A stretch of DNA of 64,000 nucleotides from Caballeronia sordidicola. GTDB lineage: Bacteria; Pseudomonadota; Gammaproteobacteria; Burkholderiales; Burkholderiaceae. Location: assembly GCF_002220365.1 (NCBI RefSeq), contig NZ_MTHB01000126.1, positions 84,797 to 148,796 of the forward strand, in the 5' to 3' direction. This document shows, one piece after another, positions 25,431 through 37,103 of this stretch. Under the pieces are notes generated by a model. The model was not told the DNA's origin, did no database searches, and was given only the letters and a program-made list of their open reading frames with translations. Numbering within the stretch: position 1 is the first letter of the stretch; each line of letters starts with the position of its first letter. Position numbers and translations under genes: made by a program.

Positions 25431-26636
25431 ATGAGCCCAATCTCCTTTGATACGCGCTTTGGCTGGCGAGGTATTGACGCAAACGGCGCGGACAAACGCG
25501 GCAAGACGATCGCCGCGGATTCAAGCGGTGCGCGCGCACCGCTGAAACGCGCCGGTGGCACGGTGCTCGAACTCACCGCGCTCGGTTCGGCGCCGCCCCC
25601 CAAAGCGCGGGCTGCCGACGTCACGCTGTTCACGCGGCAACTCGCCGGCTTGCTGCGCGCCGGCCTGCCGCTTGCGCCGTCGCTGGATCTCATCGCCGAT
25701 ACTCCTTCGCGCGGTGACCTGCCACGCATCGTGGGATCGGTTGCACGGGATATCACGCAGGGCATCGCATTCTCAGAAGCGCTCGCGCGTCATCCCGCCT
25801 TTTTCAACGCGCTGTATTGTCAGCTGGTCGCCGTTGGCGAAGTAGCCGGCGCGTTGCCGGTCGTGCTCGCGCGACTGGCCGAAGACCGCGAACGCGCAGG
25901 CGCCCAACGGGCGAAGCTGCGTGCCGCGCTGACCTATCCGGTCGCGGTACTGTTGTTGTCGCTTGCCATTACCGCAGGATTGCTGATTGGCGTGGTGCCG
26001 ACCTTCAAGACCATCTTCGATGGTTTCGGCGCGAAATTGCCGGCACCGACTTTGTTCGTGCTCGCTTTATCGGATGGCGTCGCGCGCTGGTGCGGACCGT
26101 TCGCGCTCTTTTGCGTGGTGTCCGGCATCGCGTTCAAGCGGCTTCTACGACGAGTCCCCGCCGTCAGAAGAGCGTTTGACCGCGCCATGCTGAAGCTGCC
26201 GCTTGCCGGATCCCTCCTGCGCGCGTTGGCGGTTGCACGCTGGAGCCGCGCGCTCGGCACGTTACTGGCGGCGGGCACACCGTTATCTGATGCATTCGAT
26301 TCCTTGGCGAGCGCCACAGGCAATCGTATCTTTGATACCGCCACCGTCGAGATAGCCGGGCGCCTTCGGCATGGCGAGAGGCTCGCCGCCGCCATGCGTG
26401 CGGTCGGCTGCTTTCCGCCGGATGTGGTGCAGCCTATCGCCGTAGCCGAGGAATCCGGTTCGCTCGACGCGATGCTGCTCGATCTCGCTACACTGGGCGA
26501 CCGTCAGGTGGACGAACAGACCAGCGCATTCGCGAGGCTGTGCGAGCCGGTGGTGATCGTCGTACTCGGTGCATTGGTGGGCGGTCTCGTCGTCGCCATG
26601 TATCTTCCGATCGTTCAACTCGGGAATGTGGTGTAG
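25431..26636 (+). CDS. pilC: Type IV pilus/T2SS inner-membrane platform protein
   Basis: 401 residues from ATG 25431, two bases after the pilB stop. Two GspF domains: residues about 65-190 (FTRQLAGLLRAGLPLAPSLD, GEVAGALPVVLARLAEDRER) and about 270-395 (WSRALGTLLAAGTPLSDAFD, AEESGSLDAMLLDLA), each followed by membrane helices. It anchors the ATPase and the growing pilus. The first 60 residues are variable. The reading frame extends much further upstream as an overlap with pilB, which is not coding. Confidence 0.92.
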   Translation: MSPISFDTRFGWRGIDANGADKRGKTIAADSSGARAPLKRAGGTVLELTALGSAPPPKARAADVTLFTRQLAGLLRAGLPLAPSLDLIADTPSRGDLPRIVGSVARDITQGIAFSEALARHPAFFNALYCQLVAVGEVAGALPVVLARLAEDRERAGAQRAKLRAALTYPVAVLLLSLAITAGLLIGVVPTFKTIFDGFGAKLPAPTLFVLALSDGVARWCGPFALFCVVSGIAFKRLLRRVPAVRRAFDRAMLKLPLAGSLLRALAVARWSRALGTLLAAGTPLSDAFDSLASATGNRIFDTATVEIAGRLRHGERLAAAMRAVGCFPPDVVQPIAVAEESGSLDAMLLDLATLGDRQVDEQTSAFARLCEPVVIVVLGALVGGLVVAMYLPIVQLGNVV

Positions 26637-26675
26637 GTGGTGTAGGATCGCAGCCGAATTCAACCCAGGACAGCC

Positions 26676-27587
26676 ATGCAGCCTTTGTATCAGGCGGAGT
26701 TTTCAGGCCGCTATCTCGACGCTTACGGTTCCGCATTCGGCGCTTTGCCGCTCGCGGCGCAGTATGGTTTCGCGATCGTCTTCGGGCTGGTAATCGGCAG
26801 CTTCCTGACCGTCGTCGTGCACCGCTTGCCGATCATGCTGGAGCGCGCGTGGAAAGCGGAGAACACTATCGACAATGAGGACGACGGGCATAAGGACGCG
26901 CCGCCCGCCCGCTATAACCTTGCCGTACCCCGAAGCGCGTGCCCGCATTGCGGCCACGTGTTGCGGGCATGGGAAAATATTCCGGTCGTGAGTTACATGC
27001 TGCTGCGCGGCCGTTGCGCGAAATGCAACGCACGCGTGAGCGCACGTTACCCGCTGACCGAGCTGGCCACCGCGCTGTTAGCCGCGCTATCGCTGTTTGC
27101 GTTCGGACCTACGCTGATCGCGCTCGCCGCGTTCGGTTTATGCGCGACGCTGCTGACCACGAGCCTGATCGACTTCGACACCCGCTATCTGCCCGACACG
27201 CTGACCTTACCGCTGCTGTGGGCCGGCTTGATTATCAATCTTGGCGACACGGCATTCGTCCCGCTGCGCGAAGCGGTTATTGGTGCGATCGCGGGTTATC
27301 TGTTTCTCTGGTGCGTGTATTGGCTGTTCAGGCTGGTGCGCGGCGTGGAAGGCATGGGTTACGGCGACTTCAAGCTGCTCGGCGCCCTTGGCGCGTGGCT
27401 AGGCTGGCAAGCGCTGCCGCAGGTGGTGCTGGTGTCGGCGGTGGCCGGCGCGATCTTCGGACTGGCGGCAACGGGTATTGGCAAGATGCGATTTGAAGAA
27501 CCGCTGCCGTTCGGGCCGTTTCTCGCGGCAGGCGGCGTGATTACGTTATTTTTCGGTACGCCGCTTTACGCAATGTTCGGCGGATAA
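26676..27587 (+). CDS. pilD: Prepilin leader peptidase/N-methyltransferase
   Basis: 303-residue polytopic aspartic protease that cleaves type IV prepilins and methylates the new N-terminus. The methyltransferase loop has the zinc pair CPHC and CAKC. The catalytic aspartates are in SLIDFDTRYLPD and GMGYGDFKLLG. An acidic insert (ENTIDNEDDGHKDAP) lies before the first CxxC and is longer than usual. No pilin gene is present in the window. Confidence 0.95.
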   Translation: MQPLYQAEFSGRYLDAYGSAFGALPLAAQYGFAIVFGLVIGSFLTVVVHRLPIMLERAWKAENTIDNEDDGHKDAPPARYNLAVPRSACPHCGHVLRAWENIPVVSYMLLRGRCAKCNARVSARYPLTELATALLAALSLFAFGPTLIALAAFGLCATLLTTSLIDFDTRYLPDTLTLPLLWAGLIINLGDTAFVPLREAVIGAIAGYLFLWCVYWLFRLVRGVEGMGYGDFKLLGALGAWLGWQALPQVVLVSAVAGAIFGLAATGIGKMRFEEPLPFGPFLAAGGVITLFFGTPLYAMFGG

Positions 27588-27612
27588 AACGAAACGAAAA
27601 GGGAGTTGAACG

Positions 27613-28260
27613 ATGTTCAGCATCGGCTTGACCGGCGGGATCGGCAGCGGCAAGACCACGGTGGCGGACATGTTCGCCGCGCGCGGTCTTCCGGTTATCG
27701 ATACGGACCTGATCGCGCACCAGATCACCGCGCCGGGCGGCATCGCGATGCCGCTGATCGAAAGCACGTTCGGCCCGGAATACGTCTGCGCCGACGGTTC
27801 GCTGGATCGCGTAAAAATGCGCACCCGCGTTTTCTCCGATAACGCCGCCAAAGCTCAACTCGAGTCGATCACGCATCCGCTGATCCGCGCCGAAAGCGAG
27901 CGTCAGCGCAATGCGGCGCAAGGGGCTTATCACATCGTCGTGGTGCCGTTGCTGATTGAAGCGGGGGAACGAGCGAGCAAGGTAGAGCGGATTCTCGTGG
28001 TCGACTGCCCGGTGGATACGCAAATCGAGCGTGTGATCCGGCGCAATGGCTTCACGCGCGATCAGGTGCTCGCCATCATTGCGCGACAGGCCACCCGTGA
28101 AGCGCGTCTGGCGGCCGCTGACGATGTCGTCGTCAATGACTCCACCGCCACGCTGGAAACGCTGCGGCGCGAGGTGGACGCCCTGCACGCGCGCTATCTG
28201 GTGATGGCCTCGGAAGCGAGCGACCCCCGGAGCAAACCGAAGAGCAAACCGCGTACCTAG
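27613..28260 (+). CDS. coaE: Dephospho-CoA kinase
   Basis: 215 residues. Last step of coenzyme A synthesis: phosphorylates the 3'-hydroxyl of dephospho-CoA. P-loop GLTGGIGSGKT at residues 5-15, IDTDLIAHQ, and THPLIRAESERQR are all family motifs. The Lys/Pro-rich C-terminal tail is extra. It is 25 nt behind pilD, in the common pilBCD-coaE-zapD-yacG order. Confidence 0.96.
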   Translation: MFSIGLTGGIGSGKTTVADMFAARGLPVIDTDLIAHQITAPGGIAMPLIESTFGPEYVCADGSLDRVKMRTRVFSDNAAKAQLESITHPLIRAESERQRNAAQGAYHIVVVPLLIEAGERASKVERILVVDCPVDTQIERVIRRNGFTRDQVLAIIARQATREARLAAADDVVVNDSTATLETLRREVDALHARYLVMASEASDPRSKPKSKPRT

Positions 28261-28416
28261 CAAGTGCATGCAACGCGTTCGAACTCCTCACGAACACCGC
28301 TGAAAATGCGCGCCAATTGTGATTAAACGTGCGGATTTGCCGTGGGTTTGATGCGGCATTAGAATGTCCTCACTTTCTGCCATCGAACCTTTCGACCAAC
28401 GCCGAGGCGAGCGCGC

Positions 28417-29172
28417 TTGATCCTTTACGAGTACCCCTTCAACGAGCGAATCAGAACGCTGCTGCGTCTCGAAGACCTTTTCGAGCGCTTCACCTTCTTT
28501 CTGACTCAAGAAGACCCGCGCGAACATCACGCCGCACTGACCACGTTGTTCGAAATCGCTGAGGTCGCGGGCCGCACGGACCTGAAAGCGGACCTGATGA
28601 AGGAGTTGGAGCGTCAACGCCAGACGCTCGCGCCGTTCCGCGGCAATCCCGGTATTGAGCAGGATGCGCTGGAGTCGGTGCTTGGTGAAATCGAGCAGAC
28701 ATTGGCCGGCCTCGGGCAGATGCAGGGCAAGACAGGCCAGCATCTGGCCGATAATGAATGGCTCGCGAGCATTCGCAGCCGTACGATTATCCCAGGCGGA
28801 ACGTGCCGCTTCGATCTTCCGTCGTACTTCGCATGGCAACAAAATCCGGCCGAGGAACGTCGCGGGGACATCGCGAAATGGGTCACGCCCATGCTGCCGT
28901 TGCGAGACGCCGCCACTATCGTGCTGCGTCTAGCACGCGAATCGGGGCAGGCGTCCAAAGTCATGGCAATGCAAGGCAGCTATCAGCAGATGCTTTCGGG
29001 TCGAACTTATCAATTGATGCAGGTGCGGGTGCCGTCCGACACGCGCCTGATTCCCGAGGCAAGTGCGAACAAATACATGCTGTGGGTGCGCTTTACGGTA
29101 CAGGATGGCGATCTGAGGCCACGTGCAGTAGACGCCGACATCCCGTTCCACCTGACGCTATGCAGTCTTTAA
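28417..29172 (+). CDS. zapD: Cell division protein ZapD
   Basis: 251 residues, DUF1342 family. It crosslinks FtsZ protofilaments through their C-terminal tails. N-terminus ILYEYPFNERIRTLLRLEDL and the central NEWLASIRSRTIIPGGTCRF match the family. The start is TTG 28417, with GAGG upstream; no in-frame ATG is available at the N-terminus. It works with the FtsZ encoded at 37888. Confidence 0.94.
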   Translation: MILYEYPFNERIRTLLRLEDLFERFTFFLTQEDPREHHAALTTLFEIAEVAGRTDLKADLMKELERQRQTLAPFRGNPGIEQDALESVLGEIEQTLAGLGQMQGKTGQHLADNEWLASIRSRTIIPGGTCRFDLPSYFAWQQNPAEERRGDIAKWVTPMLPLRDAATIVLRLARESGQASKVMAMQGSYQQMLSGRTYQLMQVRVPSDTRLIPEASANKYMLWVRFTVQDGDLRPRAVDADIPFHLTLCSL

Positions 29173-29228
29173 GTTGGGCTTGAAAACCCCATTTACTGAA
29201 CTCAACCTCTTTGAATCCGCTCTGCAGA

Positions 29229-29420
29229 ATGACCACTATCGTTAAATGCCCGACTTGCGAGAAGGACGTCCGGTGGGTTCCCGAAAGCCGCTTTCGTCCC
29301 TTTTGTTCAGACCGTTGCAAGCAGATCGATCTCGGTGCTTGGGCGACCGAGAAGTATAAGATCGGCGGCAGTCAGCAAGACACGCCGCCCGATGAAGACT
29401 CGCATAGCGGCCTGAACTAG
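29229..29420 (+). CDS. yacG: DNA gyrase inhibitor YacG
   Basis: 63-residue zinc protein that binds GyrB and inhibits gyrase. The zinc site is C-P-T-C (KCPTCEKDVRW) and, after 15 residues, FCSDRCKQIDLGAWA. The C-terminal tail is disordered and acidic. ATG 29229 is preferred over a TTG at 29211. It closes the pilBCD-coaE-zapD-yacG block and is convergent with mutT. Confidence 0.93.
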   Translation: MTTIVKCPTCEKDVRWVPESRFRPFCSDRCKQIDLGAWATEKYKIGGSQQDTPPDEDSHSGLN

Positions 29421-29425
29421 GCCGC
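29407..29425. terminator. Hairpin between convergent yacG and mutT
   Basis: GCGGCCT (29407-29413) pairs with AGGCCGC (29419-29425) around GAACT. The yacG stop codon lies in the loop and 3' arm. There is no T-run on either side, so it may act only as a weak or Rho-assisted terminator. Confidence 0.35.
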
Positions 29426-29448
29426 GGTCCCGTTATGAAACGAAGCGT

Positions 29449-29892
29449 CTAAACCGCTTCAGCCGCGAGCCACTCCAGTACAGGAATGGCCGCGGGCAAC
29501 AACGGCGTGACGTCGGCGGGAAGATGCTGCCAGGCCAGCGCCTGGCCTTCTCGGCCGACCGGCTCGCCGCTCCACGCGGTCACCTTGCAGAAGTAAAGCC
29601 GCACGTAAGCATGGGGATAATCGTGTTCGAGTGTCCGCCAGCGCTCGCAGGCGGTCACCTCTATACCCAATTCCTCATGCAATTCCCGTGTGAGCGCCAC
29701 TTCAACGCTTTCCCCCGCTTCCAGCTTGCCACCGGGAAACTCCCAGTAACCTTCATACGGTTTGCCTTCCGGGCGCTGAGCCAGCAGATAACGGCCGTCC
29801 GGTTGCACGAGCACGCCGACTGCGACGTCCGTCACTTGACGCCCATCGGGCGCCGTGTTTGAAACGCTCGTAGTAGAAGTAGTAGCCGTCAT
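29449..29892 (-). CDS. mutT: NUDIX hydrolase, MutT-type (8-oxo-dGTP diphosphatase)
   Basis: 147 residues. The Nudix box is intact: GGKLEAGESVEVALTRELHE followed by ELGI. The N-terminal GVLVQPDGRYLLAQRPEGKP and the EFPGG context match MutT, which removes oxidised dGTP from the nucleotide pool. A Ser/Thr-rich head (MTATTSTTSVSNT) precedes the domain. ATG 29892 overlaps the stop of the DUF815 gene by 4 nt, so they are cotranslated. Confidence 0.9.
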   Translation of the reverse strand: MTATTSTTSVSNTAPDGRQVTDVAVGVLVQPDGRYLLAQRPEGKPYEGYWEFPGGKLEAGESVEVALTRELHEELGIEVTACERWRTLEHDYPHAYVRLYFCKVTAWSGEPVGREGQALAWQHLPADVTPLLPAAIPVLEWLAAEAV

Positions 29893-30752
29893 GCCTTGCG
29901 GCCCGACCAGTCGCGGGCGAATTGCCACGCTACCCGTCCCGAGCGCGAGCCGCGCTCCAACGCCCACACGAGGGCGTCGCCGCGAGCACCGGCAATCTCT
30001 TCTGCCTCGCAGCCGAAATGCTTCAACCAGTGCCCGACGATCGTCAGGTAATCGTCTTGCTTGAACGGGTAAAAGCTCACCCACAGGCCGAATCGCTCGG
30101 ACAGCGAAATCTTTTCTTCAACCACTTCGCCGGGATGAATTTCGCCGTCGGACGTGTGTTTGTAGGTCTCGTTGTCGCTCATGTATTCGGGCAACAGATG
30201 GCGTCGGTTCGACGTCGCGTAGATCAGCACGTTGTCTGATTGAGCGGAGATCGAGCCATCGAGCGCCACTTTCAGCGCCTTGTAGCCCGACTCACCCTCT
30301 TCGAACGAGAGGTCGTCGCAGAAAACGATGAACCGTTCCGGCCGCGCGGAAATCAGGTCGACGATATCGCCGAGATCGTGCAGATCGTCTTTATCGACTT
30401 CGATCAGACGCAGCCCTTCCGTGTGGTACGCGTTCAGGCATGCCTTGATCAGCGACGACTTGCCGGTACCGCGCGCCCCCGTCAGCAACACGTTGTTCGC
30501 CGGCGACTTGCGCACGAACTGCCGCGTGTTCTGCTCGATCAGCCCCTTCTGGCGCTCGATATTGCAAAGATCGTCGAGCGACAACGGCGACAGGTTCGGT
30601 ACAGGTTGCAGGAAACCGCGCCCCTGACGCTTGCGCCAGCGAAATGCCACGGCGCTGTTCCAGTCGATTTCCGGCGGCGCCGGCGGCAACATCCCTTCTA
30701 CGCGCGCCAGGACAGCTTCGGCGCGGGTCAGAAATTGTTCGAGTTTGTCCAT
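29889..30752 (-). CDS. DUF815 AAA-type ATP-binding protein
   Basis: 287 residues, soluble. Walker A is LLTGARGTGKSSLIKA, the Walker B-like stretch is ERFIVFCDDLSFEEGE and sensor-like sequence is VLIYATSNRRHLLP, giving a small AAA ATPase of COG2607. Function unproven. Start at 30752 (MDKLEQFLTRAE); the longer frame to 30848 would run into argJ. It lies 16 nt after the argJ stop and overlaps mutT, so argJ-DUF815-mutT is likely one unit. Confidence 0.87.
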   Translation of the reverse strand: MDKLEQFLTRAEAVLARVEGMLPPAPPEIDWNSAVAFRWRKRQGRGFLQPVPNLSPLSLDDLCNIERQKGLIEQNTRQFVRKSPANNVLLTGARGTGKSSLIKACLNAYHTEGLRLIEVDKDDLHDLGDIVDLISARPERFIVFCDDLSFEEGESGYKALKVALDGSISAQSDNVLIYATSNRRHLLPEYMSDNETYKHTSDGEIHPGEVVEEKISLSERFGLWVSFYPFKQDDYLTIVGHWLKHFGCEAEEIAGARGDALVWALERGSRSGRVAWQFARDWSGRKA

Positions 30753-30768
30753 GGGAAATGGTGGTGGT

Positions 30769-32010
30769 TCAAGACCGGTAATCGGCGTTGATGCTGACGT
30801 AATCGTGCGAGAGATCGCACGTCCAGATGGTGGCGTTGGCCTGACCACGGCCCAGCAGCACGCGGATCGCGATCTCGCTTTTCTTCATCACGCGCTGCCC
30901 GTCTTCCTCGCGATACTCAGGATTGCGGCCACCGTTCTTCGCGACCAGGACATCGTCGAGGTACAGATCGATCTTGTTCACGTCGAGATCCGCCACGCCC
31001 GCATAACCGATAGCCGCGAGAATCCGGCCCAGGTTCGGATCGGATGCGTAGAAGGCAGTCTTGACGAGCGGCGAATGACCGATCGCATACGCGATCAGGC
31101 GGCATTCGGCTTCACTCGTGCCGCCTTCCACCGTCACCGTCATGAACTTGGTCGCGCCCTCGCCGTCGCGCACGATCAGTTGTGCCAGCTCCTGTGCCAC
31201 CGATGTCACGACGTCGCGCAACGCGAGATAGGCCGGAGAGTCCGTCGAAGCAATCAACGGCAGCGACGACTTGCCCGAAGCGATCACGATAAACGAATCG
31301 TTCGTCGAGGTATCGCCGTCAATGGTGATGCAGTTGAACGAGCGATCGGCAACGTGCTTGATCAGCGTATCGAGCACCGGTTGCGTGACAGCGGCATCGC
31401 AGGCGAGAAAGCCCAGCATGGTCGCCATGTTCGGCCGGATCATGCCGGCACCCTTGCTGATACCCGACAGCGTGACCGTATGGCCATCGATCTGAACCTG
31501 ACGTGACGCGGCCTTCGGCAACGTATCGGTGGTCATGATGGTTTGCGCGGCGTCGTACCAGTGAGCAGGCTTTTGATTCGCCAGCGCGGCGGGCAATCCG
31601 GCTTTCAAACGATCAACAGGCAGCGGCTCGAGAATCACGCCCGTGGAAAACGGCAGGATCTGCGTGGCTTTCAGGTCCAGCAGCACGGCCAGCGCCTCAC
31701 ATGTTTCGCGCGTGTGCGCCATGCCCGTCTCGCCGGTTCCCGCATTCGCGTTGCCCGTGTTCACCACCAGCGCACGAATGCCCTTGGCGCCCGCACGCAC
31801 TGCGTCCAGATGCTCGCGACACACCGTCACGGGCGCGGCGCAGAAACGGTTTTGCGTGAACACACCGCCGACCGTCGCGCCTTCTGCGATCTGTATGACG
31901 AGCACATCCTTGCGATTCGGTTTTCGAATGTTCGCCTCGGCCCAGCCTAGCGTGACGCCGGCGACGGGAAACAGGTGGGCGGGATCGATCGAGGGAAAAT
32001 TGACGGCCAT
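30769..32010 (-). CDS. argJ: Bifunctional glutamate N-acetyltransferase/ornithine acetyltransferase
   Basis: 413 residues. Cycles acetyl groups between acetylornithine and glutamate in arginine synthesis. The self-cleavage site lies in KGAGMIRPNMATMLGFLACD, where the Thr after MA becomes the new N-terminal nucleophile of the beta chain. NTGNANAGTGETG forms the oxyanion region, and INADYRS is the conserved C-terminus. First gene of the argJ-DUF815-mutT unit. Confidence 0.96.
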   Translation of the reverse strand: MAVNFPSIDPAHLFPVAGVTLGWAEANIRKPNRKDVLVIQIAEGATVGGVFTQNRFCAAPVTVCREHLDAVRAGAKGIRALVVNTGNANAGTGETGMAHTRETCEALAVLLDLKATQILPFSTGVILEPLPVDRLKAGLPAALANQKPAHWYDAAQTIMTTDTLPKAASRQVQIDGHTVTLSGISKGAGMIRPNMATMLGFLACDAAVTQPVLDTLIKHVADRSFNCITIDGDTSTNDSFIVIASGKSSLPLIASTDSPAYLALRDVVTSVAQELAQLIVRDGEGATKFMTVTVEGGTSEAECRLIAYAIGHSPLVKTAFYASDPNLGRILAAIGYAGVADLDVNKIDLYLDDVLVAKNGGRNPEYREEDGQRVMKKSEIAIRVLLGRGQANATIWTCDLSHDYVSINADYRS

Positions 32011-32207
32011 GTTCGCGACTCGCTAAAAGTGGCGAGTGCCGGTGCACAGAAAGCGCAACGACACGGAGATGAAAGAAACGGAGCCTGACTTGTTTGAAAG
32101 GCGGACGTCCGGGGATACCAAAACCAGCCTGCCAAAGACAAACGACGCATTGCTGCGTCGCCTGTCTCCAATGCTATCTGTTACTCGCTACCGCTCTCAA
32201 CCGTCGA

Positions 32208-35018
<2,811 letters not shown>

Positions 35019-35279
35019 CGGATCAGTGTCTGCGTCGCGGTATCGGCTTAGAGCGCGCTGGGTGCGTCCCGGTTCGGGGAACCTCGGCGGCTTAAGTCCA
35101 TGGGTGAAATCGAATCGGGGATTTTAGCACGCGCCCCCGATAGAGCTTGCGTGCACATCGTTTGTAGTACATTGGCCCGGCGGCGCTCCAGAGCGGTTCA
35201 AACCGGCGAGCACGCCACCGTGTCACAAGGTGCGCAGCGTTACAATCAGCGCGTCCCCGCCAGCCCCACAGATTCAAAA

Positions 35280-35771
35280 ATGAGCCGATATCCCCCGAAT
35301 TCAAGGCCTCCGCCACGCTTCGATCCACGCAAGCCACAGGCGCTGACGGAAGTGCTCGGGCGCACCAGCGAGTTTCTTGCACTGCGTGCCGGCGTGGAGC
35401 AAGTGACGGCGCTGCAACGCGATCTGGTGGCGCTCCTGCCCGATTATCTTGGATCCAACGTGGAACCAGGTTTCATTAAAGATGGCGTGCTGGCGCTTTT
35501 CGCTGGACATAATGCGCTCGCCGCGCGCCTTAGGCACATTGAACCGCGTCTTTTAGTGGATTTGCAACAACGCGGCTGGGCGGTGAATGCTCTGAAGATT
35601 CGTGTACGGCCGCAGGCGATGAAAGATGTGGTGCCACCCAAGCAAGCGCGCATGTCAGCCGCCGGGGCCGATGCCCTGCAAACGCTCGCTGAAACCCTCG
35701 AGCCGTCGCCGCTTCAGGAAGCGCTCGCTAAAATGGCCGCGCGCCATCACGCGAAAGCACAAAAAAAATGA
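35280..35771 (+). CDS. DciA-like DUF721 protein
   Basis: 163 residues. The central domain (LAARLRHIEPRLLVDLQQRG, WAVNALKIRVRPQ) is the DUF721 fold of DciA, which loads the replicative helicase DnaB in bacteria lacking DnaC. The basic N-terminal arm (SRPPPRFDPRKPQALTEVLG) fits DNA binding. It is divergent from secA and convergent with lpxC. TACAAT at 35241-35246 is a possible -10. Its stop codon is inside the following hairpin. Confidence 0.75.
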   Translation: MSRYPPNSRPPPRFDPRKPQALTEVLGRTSEFLALRAGVEQVTALQRDLVALLPDYLGSNVEPGFIKDGVLALFAGHNALAARLRHIEPRLLVDLQQRGWAVNALKIRVRPQAMKDVVPPKQARMSAAGADALQTLAETLEPSPLQEALAKMAARHHAKAQKK

Positions 35772-35798
35772 GCGGCGCTCGAAAGCAGCCGCTCATTT
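35761..35798. terminator. Bidirectional intrinsic terminator between dciA-like gene and lpxC
   Basis: AAATGAGCGGC (35766-35776) pairs with GCCGCTCATTT (35788-35798) over an 11-nt loop. The A8 run at 35761-35768 gives a strong U-tract for lpxC transcripts on the minus strand. The TGA stop of the plus-strand gene is part of the 5' arm. Confidence 0.85.
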
Positions 35799-35819
35799 CA
35801 TTCTGACTTGCCAAATACT

Positions 35820-36737
35820 TTACGCGAACGCTGTTTGAGTATCGAAAGCGAAACCACGCGGTGCCGCTTGTTTATCCTCGAACGTAACGATTTCATACGC
35901 GTCTTCATGCGCCAATAATTCCCGCAGCAACATGTTATTCATTGCGTGGCCGCCCTTATAAGCAGCGTAAGACGCCAACAACGGATGACCGACCACATAC
36001 AGGTCGCCAATTGCGTCCAGCATCTTGTGCTTCACAAACTCGTCTTCATAACGCAAACCGTCGTTATTCAGAATCCGGTATTCGTCGAGCACGATGGCGT
36101 TATCCATACTGCCGCCCCGCGCCAAACCGAGTTCGCGCATCATTTCGACTTCGTGTGCAAAACCGAACGTTCGTGCCCGGGCAATATCTCGGACATAGGA
36201 CGTATTCGCAAAATCCACTTCAAGCGCCTGTCCGGTTTTATCAACAGCCGGATGGCGGAAATCGATGGTGAATTTCAGTTTGAAGCCGAAATACGGATCG
36301 AGACGCGCGAATTTATCGCCGTCGCGGATTTCTACCGGCTTCGTCACCTTGATAAATTTCTTTGCCGCGTTCTGCTCTTCAATGCCAGCCGATTGAATCA
36401 GAAACACGAACGAAGCAGCGCTGCCATCCATAATCGGAATTTCTTCAGCCGTGACATCGACATACAGATTGTCGATACCCAGTCCCGCACATGCCGACAT
36501 CAAATGTTCGATGGTCGACACGCGCGCGCCGTCTTTCTGCAACACCGAAGCGAGGCGCGTGTCACCGATAGCCAGGGCCGACACGGGAATGTCCACCGGC
36601 ACGGGCAGGTCGATACGCGCAAAGACAATACCGGTATTAGCCGGCGCGGGCCGAAGCGTCAAATCCACCTTACGACCCGAATGCAGGCCGATTCCGACGG
36701 TTTTGACGATGGTTTTAATGGTTCGCTGCTTCAACAT
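35820..36737 (-). CDS. lpxC: UDP-3-O-acyl-N-acetylglucosamine deacetylase
   Basis: 305 residues. Zinc enzyme of the committed step of lipid A synthesis. Zinc ligands are H78 (STIEHLMSACAGLGIDN), H237 and D241 (VKHKMLDAIGDL); H264 (YKGGHAMNNML) is the general acid. A TATACT -10 lies at 36812-36807 on this strand, without a good -35. It is separated from the peroxiredoxin by 366 nt, so it likely has its own promoter. Confidence 0.97.
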   Translation of the reverse strand: MLKQRTIKTIVKTVGIGLHSGRKVDLTLRPAPANTGIVFARIDLPVPVDIPVSALAIGDTRLASVLQKDGARVSTIEHLMSACAGLGIDNLYVDVTAEEIPIMDGSAASFVFLIQSAGIEEQNAAKKFIKVTKPVEIRDGDKFARLDPYFGFKLKFTIDFRHPAVDKTGQALEVDFANTSYVRDIARARTFGFAHEVEMMRELGLARGGSMDNAIVLDEYRILNNDGLRYEDEFVKHKMLDAIGDLYVVGHPLLASYAAYKGGHAMNNMLLRELLAHEDAYEIVTFEDKQAAPRGFAFDTQTAFA

Positions 36738-37103
36738 GATTTTTTTCGCTTCGATTGTGACTCTCGATTGAGAGAATCAATCGTGAATTTGTATTCAATA
36801 GCGCGAAGTATACTCTAATCGCTTCGCGTCGTCCCGGACGGAACCTCGCAACTTGTTTCTCCAAGTTACCGGGTAATTTCGGCACGCCAGCTGCTTTGCC
36901 ACGCGAAAACGAGCAGGGTCGGGCCGATGACCGGAATGGAGGCATTCCCGGACATCGGCACCGCGTTACGGCTTTGTTTCGACTTTGTTGCGGCGCATTT
37001 CAAGAGAGCGTGCGAGCATCAATTTATGTGGCACGGATGCAACACTACGCTCGCCCTATCGGCCTGAAACGGGCCCAACATCAACTCAACATCGCTTGAA
37101 ACA
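36738..37103. other. 366-nt intergenic region upstream of lpxC
   Basis: It holds the lpxC leader and a possible -10 TATACT (36812-36807, minus strand). A short plus-strand open frame at 36896-37099 has no family features. I see no RNA gene or terminator. Confidence 0.5.
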
